From contig JACATO010000933.1 of assembly GCA_018389105.1 (NCBI GenBank), forward strand, positions 1,030,647 to 1,094,646: a stretch of 64,000 bases of DNA, read 5' to 3'. Source of the DNA: Nautilus pompilius. Its lineage: Eukaryota > Mollusca > Cephalopoda > Nautilida > Nautilidae. A program made the position numbers and the translations under genes. Positions 1 through 14,900 of the stretch are shown here, piece after piece. The notes beneath the pieces are model-generated. The model did not search any database. It was not told where the DNA came from and saw nothing but the letters and a program-made list of their open reading frames with translations. Each line of letters begins with the position of its first letter. Positions within the stretch are counted from its first letter, which is position 1.

Positions 1-640
1 AATGCACAAAACACTTGAAAATGTGTTATTAGATGTGTCATTTTTAATCCAACAATTTGATGTTTGTTATGGTTCATCTAGTGAAACAAGATTAACATTT
101 TTAAATTTTGAAACCACATATTTATCATATAATAATTTGAAGAGAAGACTTTTCAGGTCTTGATTTTCTTTTAAGGTATTCAATTTTTTTTTTATGGGGA
201 GTTTAGAGCTGAATGTAGGTTAGGATCATTATCATCGTGTGCCATTATCTGATTTGGGGTTGACAGTCTTCGATTGATGTAGGGAGAAAGGCTACTTCAA
301 GGTGGGTGTAAGCAAGGACAATAATTGGTAATATAATGGGTAAAAGTAACTATTGTGGATATGGAGTTAAAATAAAAAATATCCTGTTTTGTGGCATGAT
401 GGGTTTTTTTTTTTTAAGTGATACAGGATTTTAGGTTTTAAAAAATTAACATAGTTGCCAACTGTTCCTTTTAAAACAGATTTCTCTGCAACATGCTGAT
501 TTTTGCTGTTTTAAAATATGTTGGGCGAGTTTTCATTTTACATTGTCAGAATAAAACCACTTCTAGTGCAGTTGTGTGCATGTGTATACTTTTTCAGAAA
601 GTAAAGGCAATTCATAAATAAAATGGAGTGACTAGGGGTC
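1..640. other. AT-rich flank, nothing recognised
   Basis: Short poly-T and poly-A tracts only. No open frame with coding character and no RNA gene was seen. Confidence 0.5.
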
Positions 641-1370
641 ATTTAACCACATCTCTTTTCTACATAGTCCAACAATCCTTGTTTCTTGATACATCCCAGT
701 AGAAACTGTGATAGTCAGTTACACCTGTCGCTGCACCTCATGACCACTAGCAAATCTTTGACTTTAGGAAGGATCTTTTAGCGGTCCAAGGAGGCAAAAA
801 TTGGATGAGGTAAGATTCAGCCAGGCTGTGGTAGTATGGCAGTCTCTTGTCAATGGTTGTTCAAGCTGTGTGTGGTCTTCTATTGTCATGTTCAACAGAA
901 CACCTTGTGTCAGTCTTCCATTCTGTTTTTGAACAGCTGGCTTCAGGTGACTTACTGGAGGAGGATGGTTTTGAATTTTTTTGATGCTGGTGATGCTGGA
1001 TGTTTCCACCACATGCTCTTGTCTTTTGCTTTCCAGGTTGAAATGATGCGCTAGATGCTTGTGGATAATAGCATGCACACTGCCTGCATCGGTCAGTTAT
1101 CACAGCTTGCCATTGTTTTCGTCAATAGTGGCATTGACAACCATCTACTACTGAAGCTTGGTCATTTATAAACCTGTTCACCCACCTGTACACTCTTCTT
1201 TGCACTTTACAGTTTTCTCCGGATTTTGCCAACATTCTCCGTGGATTTTAGTCAGCAGAACATCTTTGGCCCACAGAAAAGAAATTATAGATCGCTGCTC
1301 TTCTCTGGTGCAGACTGACAACCATGTGGCCATGTTGTCTACTTGCTCGCTTGGACCACAAATGCACTGT
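640..1370 (-). pseudogene. Mariner-like transposase relic
   Basis: Read on the minus strand, the segment at about 1370-1130 gives a helix-turn-helix start with REEQRSIISFLW and later SVQRWVNRF, typical of the mariner/Mos1 N-terminal domain. At 1060-760 it continues with HHFNLESKRQ, then a KKFK motif, and ends with a degraded LLGPLKD, the places where mariner proteins carry HHYEPESKRQ-like, KKKFKT-like and FGPLKE-like motifs. Several stops and frame changes and a central deletion (much of the catalytic core is missing) show that it is dead. No terminal repeats were found. It lies upstream of the FG-GAP gene on the opposite strand. Confidence 0.6.
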
Positions 1371-1379
1371 GTGTGAATG

Positions 1380-2480
1380 GGTGCATTTATTCATACATCC
1401 ATGTTTCTTGGCAGCATGGCATTTATTACTTTGACACACAGAAAGCACTGATGTAAATATTGCCTTTATCTTTTTTCTGAAATACCCTCATAAATAGCAG
1501 TAATAATTCTTTTGTGTGGAGTTTTATTCAATAATTATGTGGCTGTTAGTTTTTTTATGTTCATTAATTTTCTATATTGAATTTTGGCACATAAGACTTA
1601 TTTTTATTTATTTTATTGAAGTCATCTTTATGGAGGTTAAATTATTTTATTGGTTAATCAACAATTGTGGCTGCCAGTGCAGATGTATCCTAAGCCATCG
1701 ATAGTTGTAGTAAACGCAGATTGTCATTACAGCTGAGTACCTCTAGTCCAGCATTCCATACTTCGGCAGTACCCTTCTTCCAGCACTGATCTGGTGGCAG
1801 GAACCCTCCACATCCTCTGTAATATTTTGGGAATTTGCCATCTATTGTTCAGTTGTTGCTGTAGTCCATGCCATGCTCCTGCTTTAGTTGACTTATCAAC
1901 TTGACCTATTGCCTGTTTAGTTTTGTGATCTCTATTGTTGTTTAGTGATTTTTGCCCTTAAATGTTATCCAGCTAAAGTTCACAGCCTATTGATTATCAC
2001 AATGATGCTAGTGGTTCAAAAGGAAGCACATTAAGCTAACCATTATGCAAAAAGTGGAAATGTTACAAGGATGCATAACCTATGTAATCATTTTGGTGTT
2101 GGCTTTTCAACAATCTATGACGTAAAGGACCAACAAGAAAACATATCTCCTTGGCAACATTTTTGTTTATAGTTCAGCAAAATCTGTACTTCAACAACTG
2201 TTTATCAGTTGATTGTCAGTTGTGAGATCTCAAGAATTGGGAAGAAATGATTTTTTTAAAAAAAAACATGAAAGACAAGATTGAGTATTCCCAACTAATT
2301 TTACACAAATATTTAAATTTAAAATTTTTTTCTTTCAAGATGCTTCCTAGCATTCGTTGGTTTCTACTTTAATTTTTCTATTCTACTGCAGAGTACTGTA
2401 AGCATTACTGTAGTTTTAAAATTGGATCAAAAACCAAATCTAGATTTAAAAAGAGGCTAGTTAAAATAATTCTGTTTTTC
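1380..2480. other. AT-rich upstream region of the FG-GAP gene
   Basis: No promoter or leader exon could be placed by eye. A leader exon is required because of the acceptor at 2481-2482, but it may be here or further left. Confidence 0.4.
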
Positions 2481-2482
2481 AG

Positions 2483-2947
2483 GGAGAAGCCATGGATACC
2501 ATGATACATCTGAAAAACCGTCTCCGAAATATATCTCTGAATCACGTGTGTGTTGTTGTCCTGTCTGCTGTTATAGTTTACTTGTTTCGTGCAGAAGATG
2601 CATATGAACTACGGCCAGTGTGGAGAAAGAGAGCTCACCTTAAGCTTTATGCGAATGAGAGGTTTCCAACTGAGTTAGATCTGCTACCTTCACCTATAGT
2701 GACTGACCTGGATAGCGATGGAGTCAATGAAATAGTGCTCATCACCACTGATTTGAAACTGAGCATCCTTGCATTACCAAGAAACGACACCCGCAGTAAA
2801 GGGGACCGGATTCTTCCACATGTTGTTGTTAAGCACAGGGTCTTGTTGGCATCAGATATCACAGAGGATGGCAGGCCAAGCTGGCCTGTAGCTATGAAGA
2901 CTGGCTTTACTGTTCCATACCAATCCATCATTCAAGTGAGAAAGCAG
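2483..2947 (+). CDS. Coding exon 1 (residues 1-152)
   Basis: A pyrimidine-rich tract ends in AG at 2481-2482, so this exon begins with nine untranslated bases before the ATG at 2492; at least one leader exon must lie further upstream. The start has a purine-rich context (gagaagccATGG) and is followed by a hydrophobic stretch typical of a signal anchor. Residues 72-80 read DLDSDGVNE, the first FG-GAP calcium-type loop. The exon ends in CAG at 2947 with donor GTAAAT, phase 0. Confidence 0.9.
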
Positions 2948-5900
2948 GTAAATATTTACTTTCCAAATTACTCTGGTACAGAAATCTATTTTTATTTTTA
3001 ACCACAGAATACAAAAATAATTTTTTTTAAAATTACTGTAGCAATTTGAATAGTATATTTAAATAATGGCTTTGTGATGAAGGCAATATAACTGATTGCC
3101 AACAGGCAGGCAACCAGCCAGACAAAATTGATGAATTATTATGCATGTTTTACCATTTAAACACTGCTGAATAATTCTCTGGCTAGTAGAATGAGTTAAT
3201 TTTTCTTTTCTTCTAAAAAAAAAATTACACTTGATATTGGATAATAGACATATATACACTTAAAAAATATAATACAACAATGATGTTTAGGGTCATAATA
3301 AATTTCTTCATTGGCTCCTAGCCTTATAAATTTGCAGACACTACAGTATAGTGTGAGTTGATAGTCAGAAAGGAAACCACAGTTGAACTCATTAGTGAAA
3401 TGCCTTAATGATCTGGAGATAGGTGGTGGGAGTTTGGGGTCTTGTATTAGGTCGTTCCAAAAGTTTTGTCAGTTTTTATATGTTAATTTGGGGCTCATTT
3501 TTTTGCATGCTTGTGAAGGCGTATGCATAAGCTTTGTGTGCACCACAACAGATCAGTCTGATGCATGTTATCTTTATGTCATTGGTCATTGCAAAACTGA
3601 TGTGGGACATTTCTCCTCACTTCCTGTAAAACTTGAGGACGTTCCTTAAGTGCTTGGGGCATTGGCTGGTGATGCCATACATGAGAGAGAGAGAGATCAA
3701 CCTCATTTCGAGTATTTGATGGATTTCATGTCTGCTTTGATATTGGCAATGAGCACAGAATACTGGGATTCCACCGCATTGTGAGGCTAAGCATCATCAT
3801 AAGCACTGCATTAAGGAAACAACACGGCACTATAGGACCTCATTTTTGTGCTTGATGGCCAAGTGTGCAAGATCAGGGTGTTTGTTACACACTATAATGC
3901 TCTTCACCAACTTGGTGAATGTGATATAAACAGAGGTGCGGGAGTCATGGTGTCCATTTCTCTAGCTGTAAGCTATCACTTTGAGATTAATCATTAAACA
4001 ATACTTTTTCACTGCATCTGAGGCCAAATCCTGTGCCAATAACACCTTTTGAGCTGAACTTCCTGATGAGCTTGGGTAAGAATCTTGCTGCACACAACCA
4101 TCACAGGAGTGGCTTTTGGTGGTCTGAAGAGAGATCCGCATAGCTCAAGGATGCTCTTCTTTTTTTGTCACTTTCAGCTTATCAAAGTCAGTCAGTCTCA
4201 TATTCTACTTATAGTCCCTCTATGGACACCAAGGATGACAGTGACCTTAGGAGAGATCATTCCAGCTTATAGCCTTTTTTTCTTTGATGTCTGATAGCCT
4301 TGACAAGTAGCAACATTAAAGGAATCACAGAAAATGCAATTTTGAAGCTGAGTAGCTGAGATTTTTTTAAAATATAGTCAAACTCTGTGCATGGTTTGCA
4401 TGATTTACTTTAGGGAAATTTGACAATAATGCACAGAACATACATATGAAAAACTGCTATTTGGTGAACATGGCAATGTGAAATTTGTCAAATGACGTGG
4501 TTGGTGATCGAATCTGTACTGGATTTTGTTGCAGAAAATTGTTAGGCTGTTTCAAATTTTATTTTATTTTATTTACTTTATTTTGGCATAAAGTCTGTAG
4601 ACAATAGAAATTAGTGGTAATATCTTAAGAAAGATTTCTTATAATGCAACAAAAATTAAAATGTCTTTTTCTTTGATAGCAATAGATTTTGAGTTTGCTA
4701 TTTCTCTATATCAGGGCAGTTAGTTATTTGTTGAAAGTTATTCAGTAGAAATAATATTTATTTACTTGCTTATAAACAAACCTGAAAACAGATTAGGCAT
4801 TTTAACTTTTAATTTATGTTTTAAAATAAGAAATTTATATTTAATTTTTATCATCTAACACAGAGCTAGAGTATAAGTTTTCTAGTCTCAGGCAGGTTAG
4901 CTTACGCTTTTGTCATCTGGACTCAAATAAATCCAATCTATCTGGTCCCAAAGAATTTCACATCTTTTATAAGTTGTTTGATAGACTTATCAGCAATGTT
5001 CCCTCTAATTTGTAATGGTCAATGTGTGCATAAATCTTATGCTATGCAAATTTTTCCCAGTGACAAAAGTATGTGTGTACTGAATTCTTGTGAGCATGTA
5101 GATCTGAAATTGTTTCAAGATAATTTTTGGCATATATCTCATGACTACCAAAACTGTACTGGCATGTTTTAACATAAAGGTATGATTGCATTTTATGAAG
5201 TAAGTACCTTATTGTTTTAAGATTGTATTCTAGACTTTAAACTACTCTGTTCAGTTTGTTGTTCCATATAAATAAATAATCAATGAGTATTATTTGAATT
5301 TATTTATTATTTGTTATGTGATGCAACATGCAAATAAATTAATAACACCAATCACTTCACGGGTTATTAAAGTTGCTGGAAATGGCCAAACAAAACTCAT
5401 GCAATTCCAAAACTAGTTGACAAAATATCCAGATGTTTAATTTGAAAAACTGTGCTGTATGGGAAGATTATGTAGGTTTACTACATATTTGACATAAAAC
5501 TGCACAGCTAAACAACAGCATAATACACATATTTAAGTCATTTGGTTATTTTTTCTCTATCCTGTCTTTGGCATTTACCCATTCTTTGTAAACTCTATCA
5601 AGACTAGTAAAACCTCCATCCAATTGATAGCTTTTAATTCTCATTAGCATATTCAAATGACATTTACCTAAACGGTTTCTCAGCTTGTTTTTAAGTTGAT
5701 TCATTAGGCTAAAACCTTGTTCACAAGTAACACTAGATGCAAGAAAGATTCCCTCAATGTTCATCAACTTTGCAAGGTCACAAAACTGTCCATCTTGAAG
5801 TACAAATGTCACCATTTGTGTAAAGTTTGAAATCAGCTTGGATTTAATTTTTTCTTATACAGCAAATTTGAAACCACTATACTGCTTAACTATTACAAGT

Positions 5901-8900
5901 ATTTTCAGCTAGAAAATCAGAATATTTTAGACATAAGGCATTGACTTGTTCAGTGCCAAACATGAAGTCACAATCTGCAATTGCGAAAAAAATCAAAAGC
6001 TGACCATCTTGCACCTCATCTTCAGGAAACCTTTCTTCTAAATGAACACAAAGAAGATTTATAAAAGTCAACATAGAACTTGTATCTACTGCAACATTTT
6101 CTTCACGTCTTTGGCTTAGCAAAACTTTAACTTTGTCATTCCACAAAACATTGTTTGTCTCCCAGATACTGCTTTCTTATCTTGTTAATTTTTCCTTGTG
6201 CAAAATGAAGTGAATCAATTGATGTTAGGCCACTCTTTTGCAGAATCTTACATAGGGCAGCCAGTTCTTCAAAGATATGACTTAAAATCCCTAAGGTTAT
6301 TTTGTATTCAATGTTTATCAATTTCTTGTGACAGTACTTAGCCACACGGTCATTTGACTTATTCTTCAAAGTATGTAATCAATGCCTTATAATTTTGTAT
6401 TATTGCCTGCAATGTAAAGTGTCTAGATAGCCACCTCACTTCATTCAGTGGTCTGAAAGCAATAGCTTCATTTTCAGAGGCCTCTACAACTTTTTTAAAT
6501 TTGCATCTTTTAGTTGAAGATCGAGAAATCACTGTATAGATTGTTCTCATCAAAGTTTCAATTCTCGTATTAACTAGACTTCTTTCCATGCATCGCAAAT
6601 TCCTAGATCTTCACGGTCTGCTACAGTGTTGAACTAAGTGTAGAATGTCCCGTTTCAGTCGTGCTGCGACACCATAAACTTTGCCCAACATCACTGATGC
6701 TCCATCAGATGTAAACATCACCATTTTATGGAGGCCAAGTTTCTTCTCTTCATAAAACTGTTTGATCGCTAAAACAACAGAAGAAGCATCACACGCCTAC
6801 AGATGAACTATTCCACCAAAAAAGTTTTATACACAGTACAATTTCTAGGTCTAAATTTGAAGTACAGATTGAGACATTTGTTGACAGATATATCCGTGGT
6901 TTCATCGACTGTTAACGTGTGAAAATCTGCTGATGCTATTTCTTCAAACATGTCTTTCTGAACAATACTGTTGATAATGTCAAGAAATTTAAACGCATAA
7001 TTTTTGCTTCGTCAGCTGCCTGGGATTTGAACAAACTTTTCCATATGTTCATTAATATGTTGAACTGAACGTAATGAGTTATTCACTTTAACAGCTAACA
7101 AAACAATGTTGATAAGAACTTTGATCTCCTCTTGGTTTGATTATTTTTGCACTTGCTCATCTGCAGTCCCACGTAGCATACGTAGCACTTCTGTAGCCAG
7201 TAATGAAGGGTTTTGTTGCCTAAGCTTTTGTATACCATCCATATGTGATTTACTTGCCAAATGATGCTTCAAAAAGTCAAGTTTCCAAATATCACTCCAC
7301 TTCTTTCCACTAGCAAATTCTCCAGCAACTTTTGCATCATGACAATACAAACAAATGATTCCAGTTTCAGAATTATACATAAATATTTCTCAGTTGAATG
7401 TTCATGACCTCATGAGCTTTCAGTTTATTTCGTTAAGCCATTCCACTTTAAATGAACTTGTATTTCTTTTGCGCTTCATGCCCTTCGCTTCTTTTGAATT
7501 CAGCATAGTGAATCAATATTTTTTTCAATAAAAACTCAGTAAGCTAGTCACAAAATTTGATAGCAGATCATTGTAAACTTCACAATGTCAACACTGTCTG
7601 CAGCCATACAAATGAAACCCATGCCTGGTCTCACAGATGTAAACTAGTGATGTGCGAATGTGATGCTTAAAAGCCGACTAACTGGTTAATGGAAACAGTT
7701 AGTTAAGAGGTTACTTCAACAAGTATAATTAATTACTACAGTATTTTTAGGTATCTAAACTTTTGTGCACAATTTAATTTCCTTTGAGCGCTTGTTTTCA
7801 TAACGTGTAAAGCCTAGAGGGAACATTGCTTATGAATCATGTCCATACTATTATTTAACCTGCATAGTTTGTACCTGATTAATTTCTAACCAGTATAGAA
7901 TAGCATACATAGATCTAGCTCATTGAATTTCTTGCCTGTCCTATACAACTGGCCATCCCACCTTCAAGAGACAGTGGCTAATTCTCTATACAGGATGAAA
8001 ATTTACTTTATTTTTCAAACACATGTTATGAATTTAGATTAAAGGAACTCTTAAATTTTGTTCTGCTTTATACATCTCAAGATAATTGATTTTTTATGTA
8101 AACATTCTTCTGTGTGGATTTTGTTGTTGTATATAAGTGTAATTGAATACTTTCAGAATGGTTTTTCTGAACAAGATATAGTGGGTGGGTGGTTGTAAAA
8201 AAAATAATAATAAACTAAAGTAGTTGCAGCTAAGTGAAGAATTCTTGTTCTTCACATCACATTTCTGGACAACCTAACTGTGTTTCAAATTGATGACAGA
8301 TTTAAGCCCTCTGTGTATGTGCAGATCAGATTTATAGATTGTCGTGTGTGTGTGTGTGTTTATGCCTAACCACAGTTATTGTTTCCTAGTTTAGTGTGGG
8401 TGTAGCAGATAATTCCTAAAGCATAAAATATTCTTTACTTTTTTATTTAGAATTTCAGCTACAGATGGCTGCAATCTGATTGTCAGGCCCTATAACAATG
8501 GTGATCAGTCTCCTAACCCAAATTTTATTTTCTGAAAACATTGCATAGAAAATGCATAAATTTGTTAATAAACATGATAGAAAAATTACTACTAGATTAG
8601 CAGTGAAAATCTCTCATCCTTTTTTTAATACTATAAAGGGTTGTTTTTGTTTGTTTTCTTATCTAAAATGTCCTAGTAAGGGAGATTGGTATGCAGTGAC
8701 AACAGCAGTAAGCATTTTTTTTTCTTTATAAAAGAACTCCTTAAATTGATGTTAGTCACAAAAAAATTGCCTTTAGGATAGCTATGTTTTAATCTGTTGA
8801 GAAAATAGTTTGTTGAAGGAACTTGGCATAACTAATCTTACTTGAAATCAGTTTGTTTAAATTGTTTGTTTGTTTGAGCCTGACCAGTGTTCTTACACAC

Positions 8901-11900
8901 TTAATTACAGGTGATCATAGTTGCAATGAATGATTGGCAGGTGTTCTGTTTTGATAACAGCCTTAATCTCTTGTGGAAAACTAAACTGATGGATATCGGC
9001 CAAATAAGAGATGTATATTACCTGAAGTCTATGATGTTGCTGGTGATTCCTTACTCTATCAAAAAGCAGGATGCTGGCCTTGTGATGATTGGTGGCAGCT
9101 TTGGTCACATGACATACCAGACATTGGAAAATGGTGTAAATGAGACGTGAGCAATTTTACAATTTTCTTTATAAGAAACTGCATTGAAGCTAAAATAGGT
9201 CCACAATCAAGGGGAGATAAACATTGTTTTATTGGACCTGTGTTGTGGTGGTATAATTTGTATATTAATGTTGGCAAGCAGATAGTAAAATCAACTTTGG
9301 TGGCCATTAGATGGATTCTTGAGATCTTGTGTCAGAGTCAATCCATGTCACTGAAAACTGATGCAAGTTGTGATTGGTTCTCTCCTACAGTATTCTGTGG
9401 AATTTGCTGGTAATTTTTTTATTTATTTTTTTAAATTGGCAAAACTTAGGATTAGTTGGGTTGAAGTTGGATTAGCTTATTGCAGATGTTGAAAATTATT
9501 GTGGTCTAGCAAAGAAAGAGTTAAAAAAAAACAAAATCGACTGATTTACATCAGGTAATGTTAAACAGATAGTTTTATTACAGTTTATGTATGTTTTTGT
9601 TTTGTTATATGGTATTTTCTGTTATCATACCAGTCTTGGACATTTGTCTAAACTAAATCCAGGATAGATTTTTTTAAAATAACAACCTTCAATAAAATGT
9701 ACTGTTAGTCTGTCTGGATTTTGTCTAACAATTCACTGTTAGTTTACACAGAAATGTGTAAATGTCTACATTTATTAATCTTATGGAACTGCTTGTTTAG
9801 TACATTATTGTTAGTTACCTTTCCCAAATTACACAGGGCAGTTAATCAAAATTATGTAGATTTTAAAGTTATACATTAGCAAAAGTATGACTCATATAAC
9901 TTTACTTCATTTTTCAAACTAATATTTAGTATAAATATTTAACTATTTTACTATCCTTGATTCTATAATGGCTGGAAACACTTGAATAATTCACCATCTT
10001 AGAAGGAACTGCTCCCTAAATACCTGCCAAAAGTAATGACTACATTTCATTGGTGATGGCACGGTTAATATATAGTTTATTTATTAATCAGTTAAATGAG
10101 GGGGGTCTTTCTTAAAAAAGATTTTAAGTTTGTCTTTTAAATTTGTGGATCATACTAATCTTTTTTATTTGACTTTATACTTTATCTAGCTTCTTGGCCA
10201 AGTCAGTTAGATTATCAGCTATCTCACTTTGCATCTTAAAGCAGAGAGAATTTGCACTCTAAGATGACATTACCCATGATGCAATACTGGAAAAATTGAC
10301 TGTGGCCTAGCTTCTGGCTTCTGGGCTTTGCATTAATATTTACAATTAAAGAAAGCAGAATACAAGATCTGTACCCCTATTTATTTCTTATTTTATTGTG
10401 GAAAAGTTTCCTTAATTATTTGGAGGGAGAATACTTGTACCCCAAAAAAAACCAATGTTAAAATAAATTCCTCCGTACATTTGTTGAGCATGGCATGGTG
10501 ATGTTTGTAGGTAGTGACAATGTCCAATTTCTGCTGAAATCTCAGTGTTGGTTATCATAAATCTGACTGCCAAGAAAAGATACAGTTTTCTCTAACATGA
10601 CCACACACAGGGAAATATAATCACTTCATGCTAATAGAGCCTTATGTTGGGTAAAATTTCATGCTGCTGCCTCAGAAGATTTTTGTCTTATTGAATTTGA
10701 GAAGACAGATTTAATGAATCAGATATTCTGTTTAGTTTGTGCTGTGATGACAAAATGATGCCGACTGCAGCTCTGTGATTGTATTCTCAACAGTGGCACA
10801 ACCAGGGTTTCAGTAATGGTAGGCAACCTTGATTTTGATGCTTACCATAATTATGAATGAAATTATTGCTTTAGGATGATAAAATGATTTGTATGTTTAG
10901 AATTCAGGATTGTCTTAGTTTTATACCATATTAATGTAATAAAAGTGTAGCTCAAATGATGGCATGGAAATGTGTGATTGGAATGAATTTGTATGACTTC
11001 AAATGTCCAGAGTTTTTTGTGTAAGAATCACATGGGTTTGTGAAAAAAAAATTAATTTTTAACCTTGCAGAGCTTAGGGTAAAATTCTGTTGTCATTTTC
11101 AGCTCTTTAGACATTAGGGTTAGATGTCTGGAGTCATTACTCTATTTAAGGTTATTAGGGGATCTACCCATTATCAAAATTGCTAATTATTGATTAATAA
11201 GATTCGAAGCAGAAGTTTTGGTCTCTTCCTACTGGGAATCCAGAAATTTATTTCTGTACACATAGTATCATCACAAGCAAGAAAATAAATAAGTCTAAAG
11301 GGCCTGCCATCTTTCCCATTGGAACAGATATGTGCATGAAACTTTGCATCCAAATTGTATTTATTTACTATTGAAAATTAATGAGTAAAACACTGATTAA
11401 TTATTCACTTTATATAAATTTCGAGAACATAACATGTTGCAATATTTTGCCATTGCATTGTCTTGATAGAAGAAAAACAAAACAGAAAGATGGATAAACT
11501 TTAAAAAATACTTAAGATGGTTGAAAACAGGGGTGATGGTCATTGCATGGAGCCCTTACTGCACTGCATTATTATTATTATTACTATTTTCTTACAGTAT
11601 GTGAAGTTATATATCAACTCTTTCTTTTTTTTTTAATGTAAGAAAACTGTGTAAAATTAAAGTCTGATTTTTATGATACAGAAAGTCTCCTCACTGTTTT
11701 CCTAACTCTTCATTCTTACTAATAGTATGTCTTGACTGACCAGGAATTGCTAATTCACTTAACTGTCCTTTGAAATATTAACAAGATGCATGATCAAACT
11801 GCCAGTTCTTCTATAGGGGCAAACTGCAGGTCCTCAAGAACTAAAGCAGAAAACAGCACCTGTTACAGAGACAGCCTCTCCCACTACTACATAGGTTTGC

Positions 11901-14900
11901 AGATCCTTTGTTATGGTGGAAATGAAATGCTCTCCACTTGAAAAGGCTGAAGAATTTGGCATCTTCCATAGACAGTGAATGGCTTTTTAGCACCAGTAGA
12001 CATGAACTGCCTCAATCCAGAAAGTGGTAAAAAGTTGATGTTTCAGCATTTTGACTTAAGAGCTTTTCACTTTAAATACTGTCATACTGTTGACAGACCT
12101 TCACAACTGTTTTCAATTTTTAATGTGTGTTTGTAGACCAGTATTACTTCCTAGTTGCGTATTGATCTGGATTTGGAAATGGTTATGTTGATTAATTTAA
12201 TATAGAAATCTTTAATCTTTGGATCTCAAGTAGAAAGTTTTTATTTTGTTTGACAGCTTTTAGAAGTTTCATAAATGTGGTAAATTTTGAATCTGTTTTT
12301 AGAACACTTTTTCTTTTAAATTGTCCTAGTTACTTATTAATTGGAATATACCTATATTGATTAGTTAACATTTGGAGATTTCAGTTTCCACTGTATTTCT
12401 TCTTCTTTGATGCACTTAAGTCTCATAAATGTGTTGAATTTTTGGATTGCATTTTTAGACTAGACCAGTGTTACTTTTTACTTTTTTTGTTTTGGCCTTC
12501 ACTTAGTTGTGTGGAGGGGAGTTGATCCTGGAGAGGGGGGGGTCTGAGAGGGCAATTTGCTTCTCAAACAAGATATCTGCCCCCCCCCAATTAACATTAA
12601 AATGTATATATGCTGTACCTGTGTTGAGAAGGTGGTGATTGAATGAATGCTTGTGGGATTTACCATTTTGCTTTTCTTTCCTCCAACTTCAAGCCAGATC
12701 AATGTCCCTGACTATGAGTTAATCTGGATAAGTTGATTTATTGATAAACTTGGTATAATATGGAAAACACACAGGTGAAATTTTCTAATTTGTTTTTTAG
12801 TAAATAATAAGCTTTATTTGCTGTTAATCAGCCATTTTGCCAATTAATTATCTGCTGATTAATCAGCACATCCTTAGAGATTGTTAGGTTATTGATTATT
12901 ACCTAACCATTTATGGCTCTGATGATGGGGATAGAATTATGTTCAAAGCTATGCAGATCTTTTTTAAAATCATCATATGATTCTTAACCAAAAAATAATA
13001 CCCAAATTCACTCACCGCGTTAATAAAACCACTTCTGAGATTTTAAATGTCTATAAATTTCATGTCATGGTTTTAATGATGTCAGTGCTCTCTCCAAATC
13101 CCTAGTTGCTGTTTTATTTCCTAATGGAGAAAACTTGCATTTTTCAAATGTATCCAGTAAGACCAACTAAAGTATTGAAAAGAGAAGCATTCATATAAAA
13201 GCTTTAAAAGTATCAGTCCAAGATCAGTGGCAATGCGTGTACCTAGTTAAAGACATTTTTCTGTGTATCAAAAATATAAATCTTCCCATTTTATAAAATG
13301 CGAATCTATTGATCTTGATGTAATGAAGCAAATCTGTCAGCAACAACACTCATGTATAGCTGTTGGGTATGCTGTGAGTGAATGGTAATCATTGTAAAAT
13401 CACGGAACTTTTAATCTCCCATGAAATTCTGCAAATAGTCCTTTATTTGGTGCCTTGTTGAGAAGTTCCTTTTACAGGATGATCTGTAGCTAATGCAATG
13501 TATATAAGTTGGTACAGAATGGGAAATACAATTTTACAGGGCTCTTAAAAAAAAAAATGTTCAAAAGTTGCAATAGTGAGTTTATTTCTGAAACATCACT
13601 GCATTTATTTTCTACTAAGTACTCTGCTTGCTTTAATTCTACCTCCAAATATCCAACAGGGGTTTTTTCAAATGATAAAAAAATATTCACCATTTAGGTT
13701 AAGCGAACAAATTGTCCTTAATAACTACATTTTGGAAGTAAAAAAATGATTGTACAGTTCTCAAATTATGTTGTTCAAAGTGGTTGGTATGTGAGTATGG
13801 TAATCAGACTGCTTGTGCAAATATTCTCTTTGGCCACTGGATTTATTACTACAGTCTGTCAAACAAGAAGTATTCTTTCCCACATACCCAGAATGCTGCA
13901 TTCTTCAATTTTAATCAATAATTCTTCCCATGACGTTTCTTTAATGCAATTTTTAAGATTGCCCTTTCTTCCTTCACTGTATCAATTGTCTATGGCAGAT
14001 GCAAGGTTGGAGTTGAAAAATTGCAACATCTCTGACAATAGTTTTATACATTAATATTTTTCAAAGAATAAACCACAAAATACAATTCAGTTGAGTGCAA
14101 GATGTTTTTTTTTTTGCTTCCCTGCTTTTAAGTCAGAATTGATGTTAGTTTGTGAATCCATAACTTTAGAAAGTGGTGTAAGCAATGAGGATTTGCAAGC
14201 AGTATCTTGACGCAGCCATCATGAGAGAGTTTTTTTTGCAGCTCTATCTTTCACTGCCAAGTCTTGTCATCTTCCTGTTTCTTCAAAAGCAATTAATGTA
14301 TGACGGATAATGAAAGAAGACACGCAACTTTTCAAATGAGAAAAAATGGTCCATCATTCTGCTTGACTTAAACTGTCCATGATTATTAAGTTGCATCTGT
14401 TCTTAAAAAACATAACTGAAAGGCATCTGCTGCCTTTTGACAAATTTTGGATGCCATTAAACTGGCTGGTCCTAACAGATGTTTTTCATCATAAATGAAA
14501 TAAATTTTCTAAATATAAATTTGGCATTGTTTAAGCACTTCACAAATTGAATCAGTTAGGAATGCAGCATCCAAATTGTGTAGGATGTGCAAAACAAGAA
14601 CCTTTTTGTATATGCCAAATTCACACTCACAACAAACTACTGAAAGTTGCTCATTTTTATATCTCTTATGTTATTTGTGATCAGAAAAAACCAACTTGAT
14701 TCCCTCCTTTATTTCTTTCATTCCTATTCATACTGGCATTGACATGAAATATTTGATTTTAAATCAATGGATTCATCTCTTACTGGACAAATGACTGGTA
14801 ATGAGGTTCAACTTCAACCATCAATTTTAAAATTTCCAGGCTTTAAGAGTACCTTCAATTTTCTTTTGTTTAATTGAACTATTTCTTGATGAGATTTAAG

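Larger units (their letters stand above)
2948..8910 (+). other. Intron 1 of the FG-GAP gene
   Basis: A 5.96-kb GT-AG intron that hosts a 2.8-kb hAT element (4994-7828). At 3447-3472 a stretch beginning TTAGGTCGTTCCAAAAG looks like a mariner terminal repeat, but I found no partner. A GT run lies at 8343-8360. The rest is AT-rich without recognisable content. Confidence 0.8.

Noticed and set aside
3447..4765. Possible mariner element starting TTAGGTCGTTCCAAAAG
   Set aside because: No inverted partner and no mariner-like coding remains between; the similar phrase near 4541 is in direct orientation.
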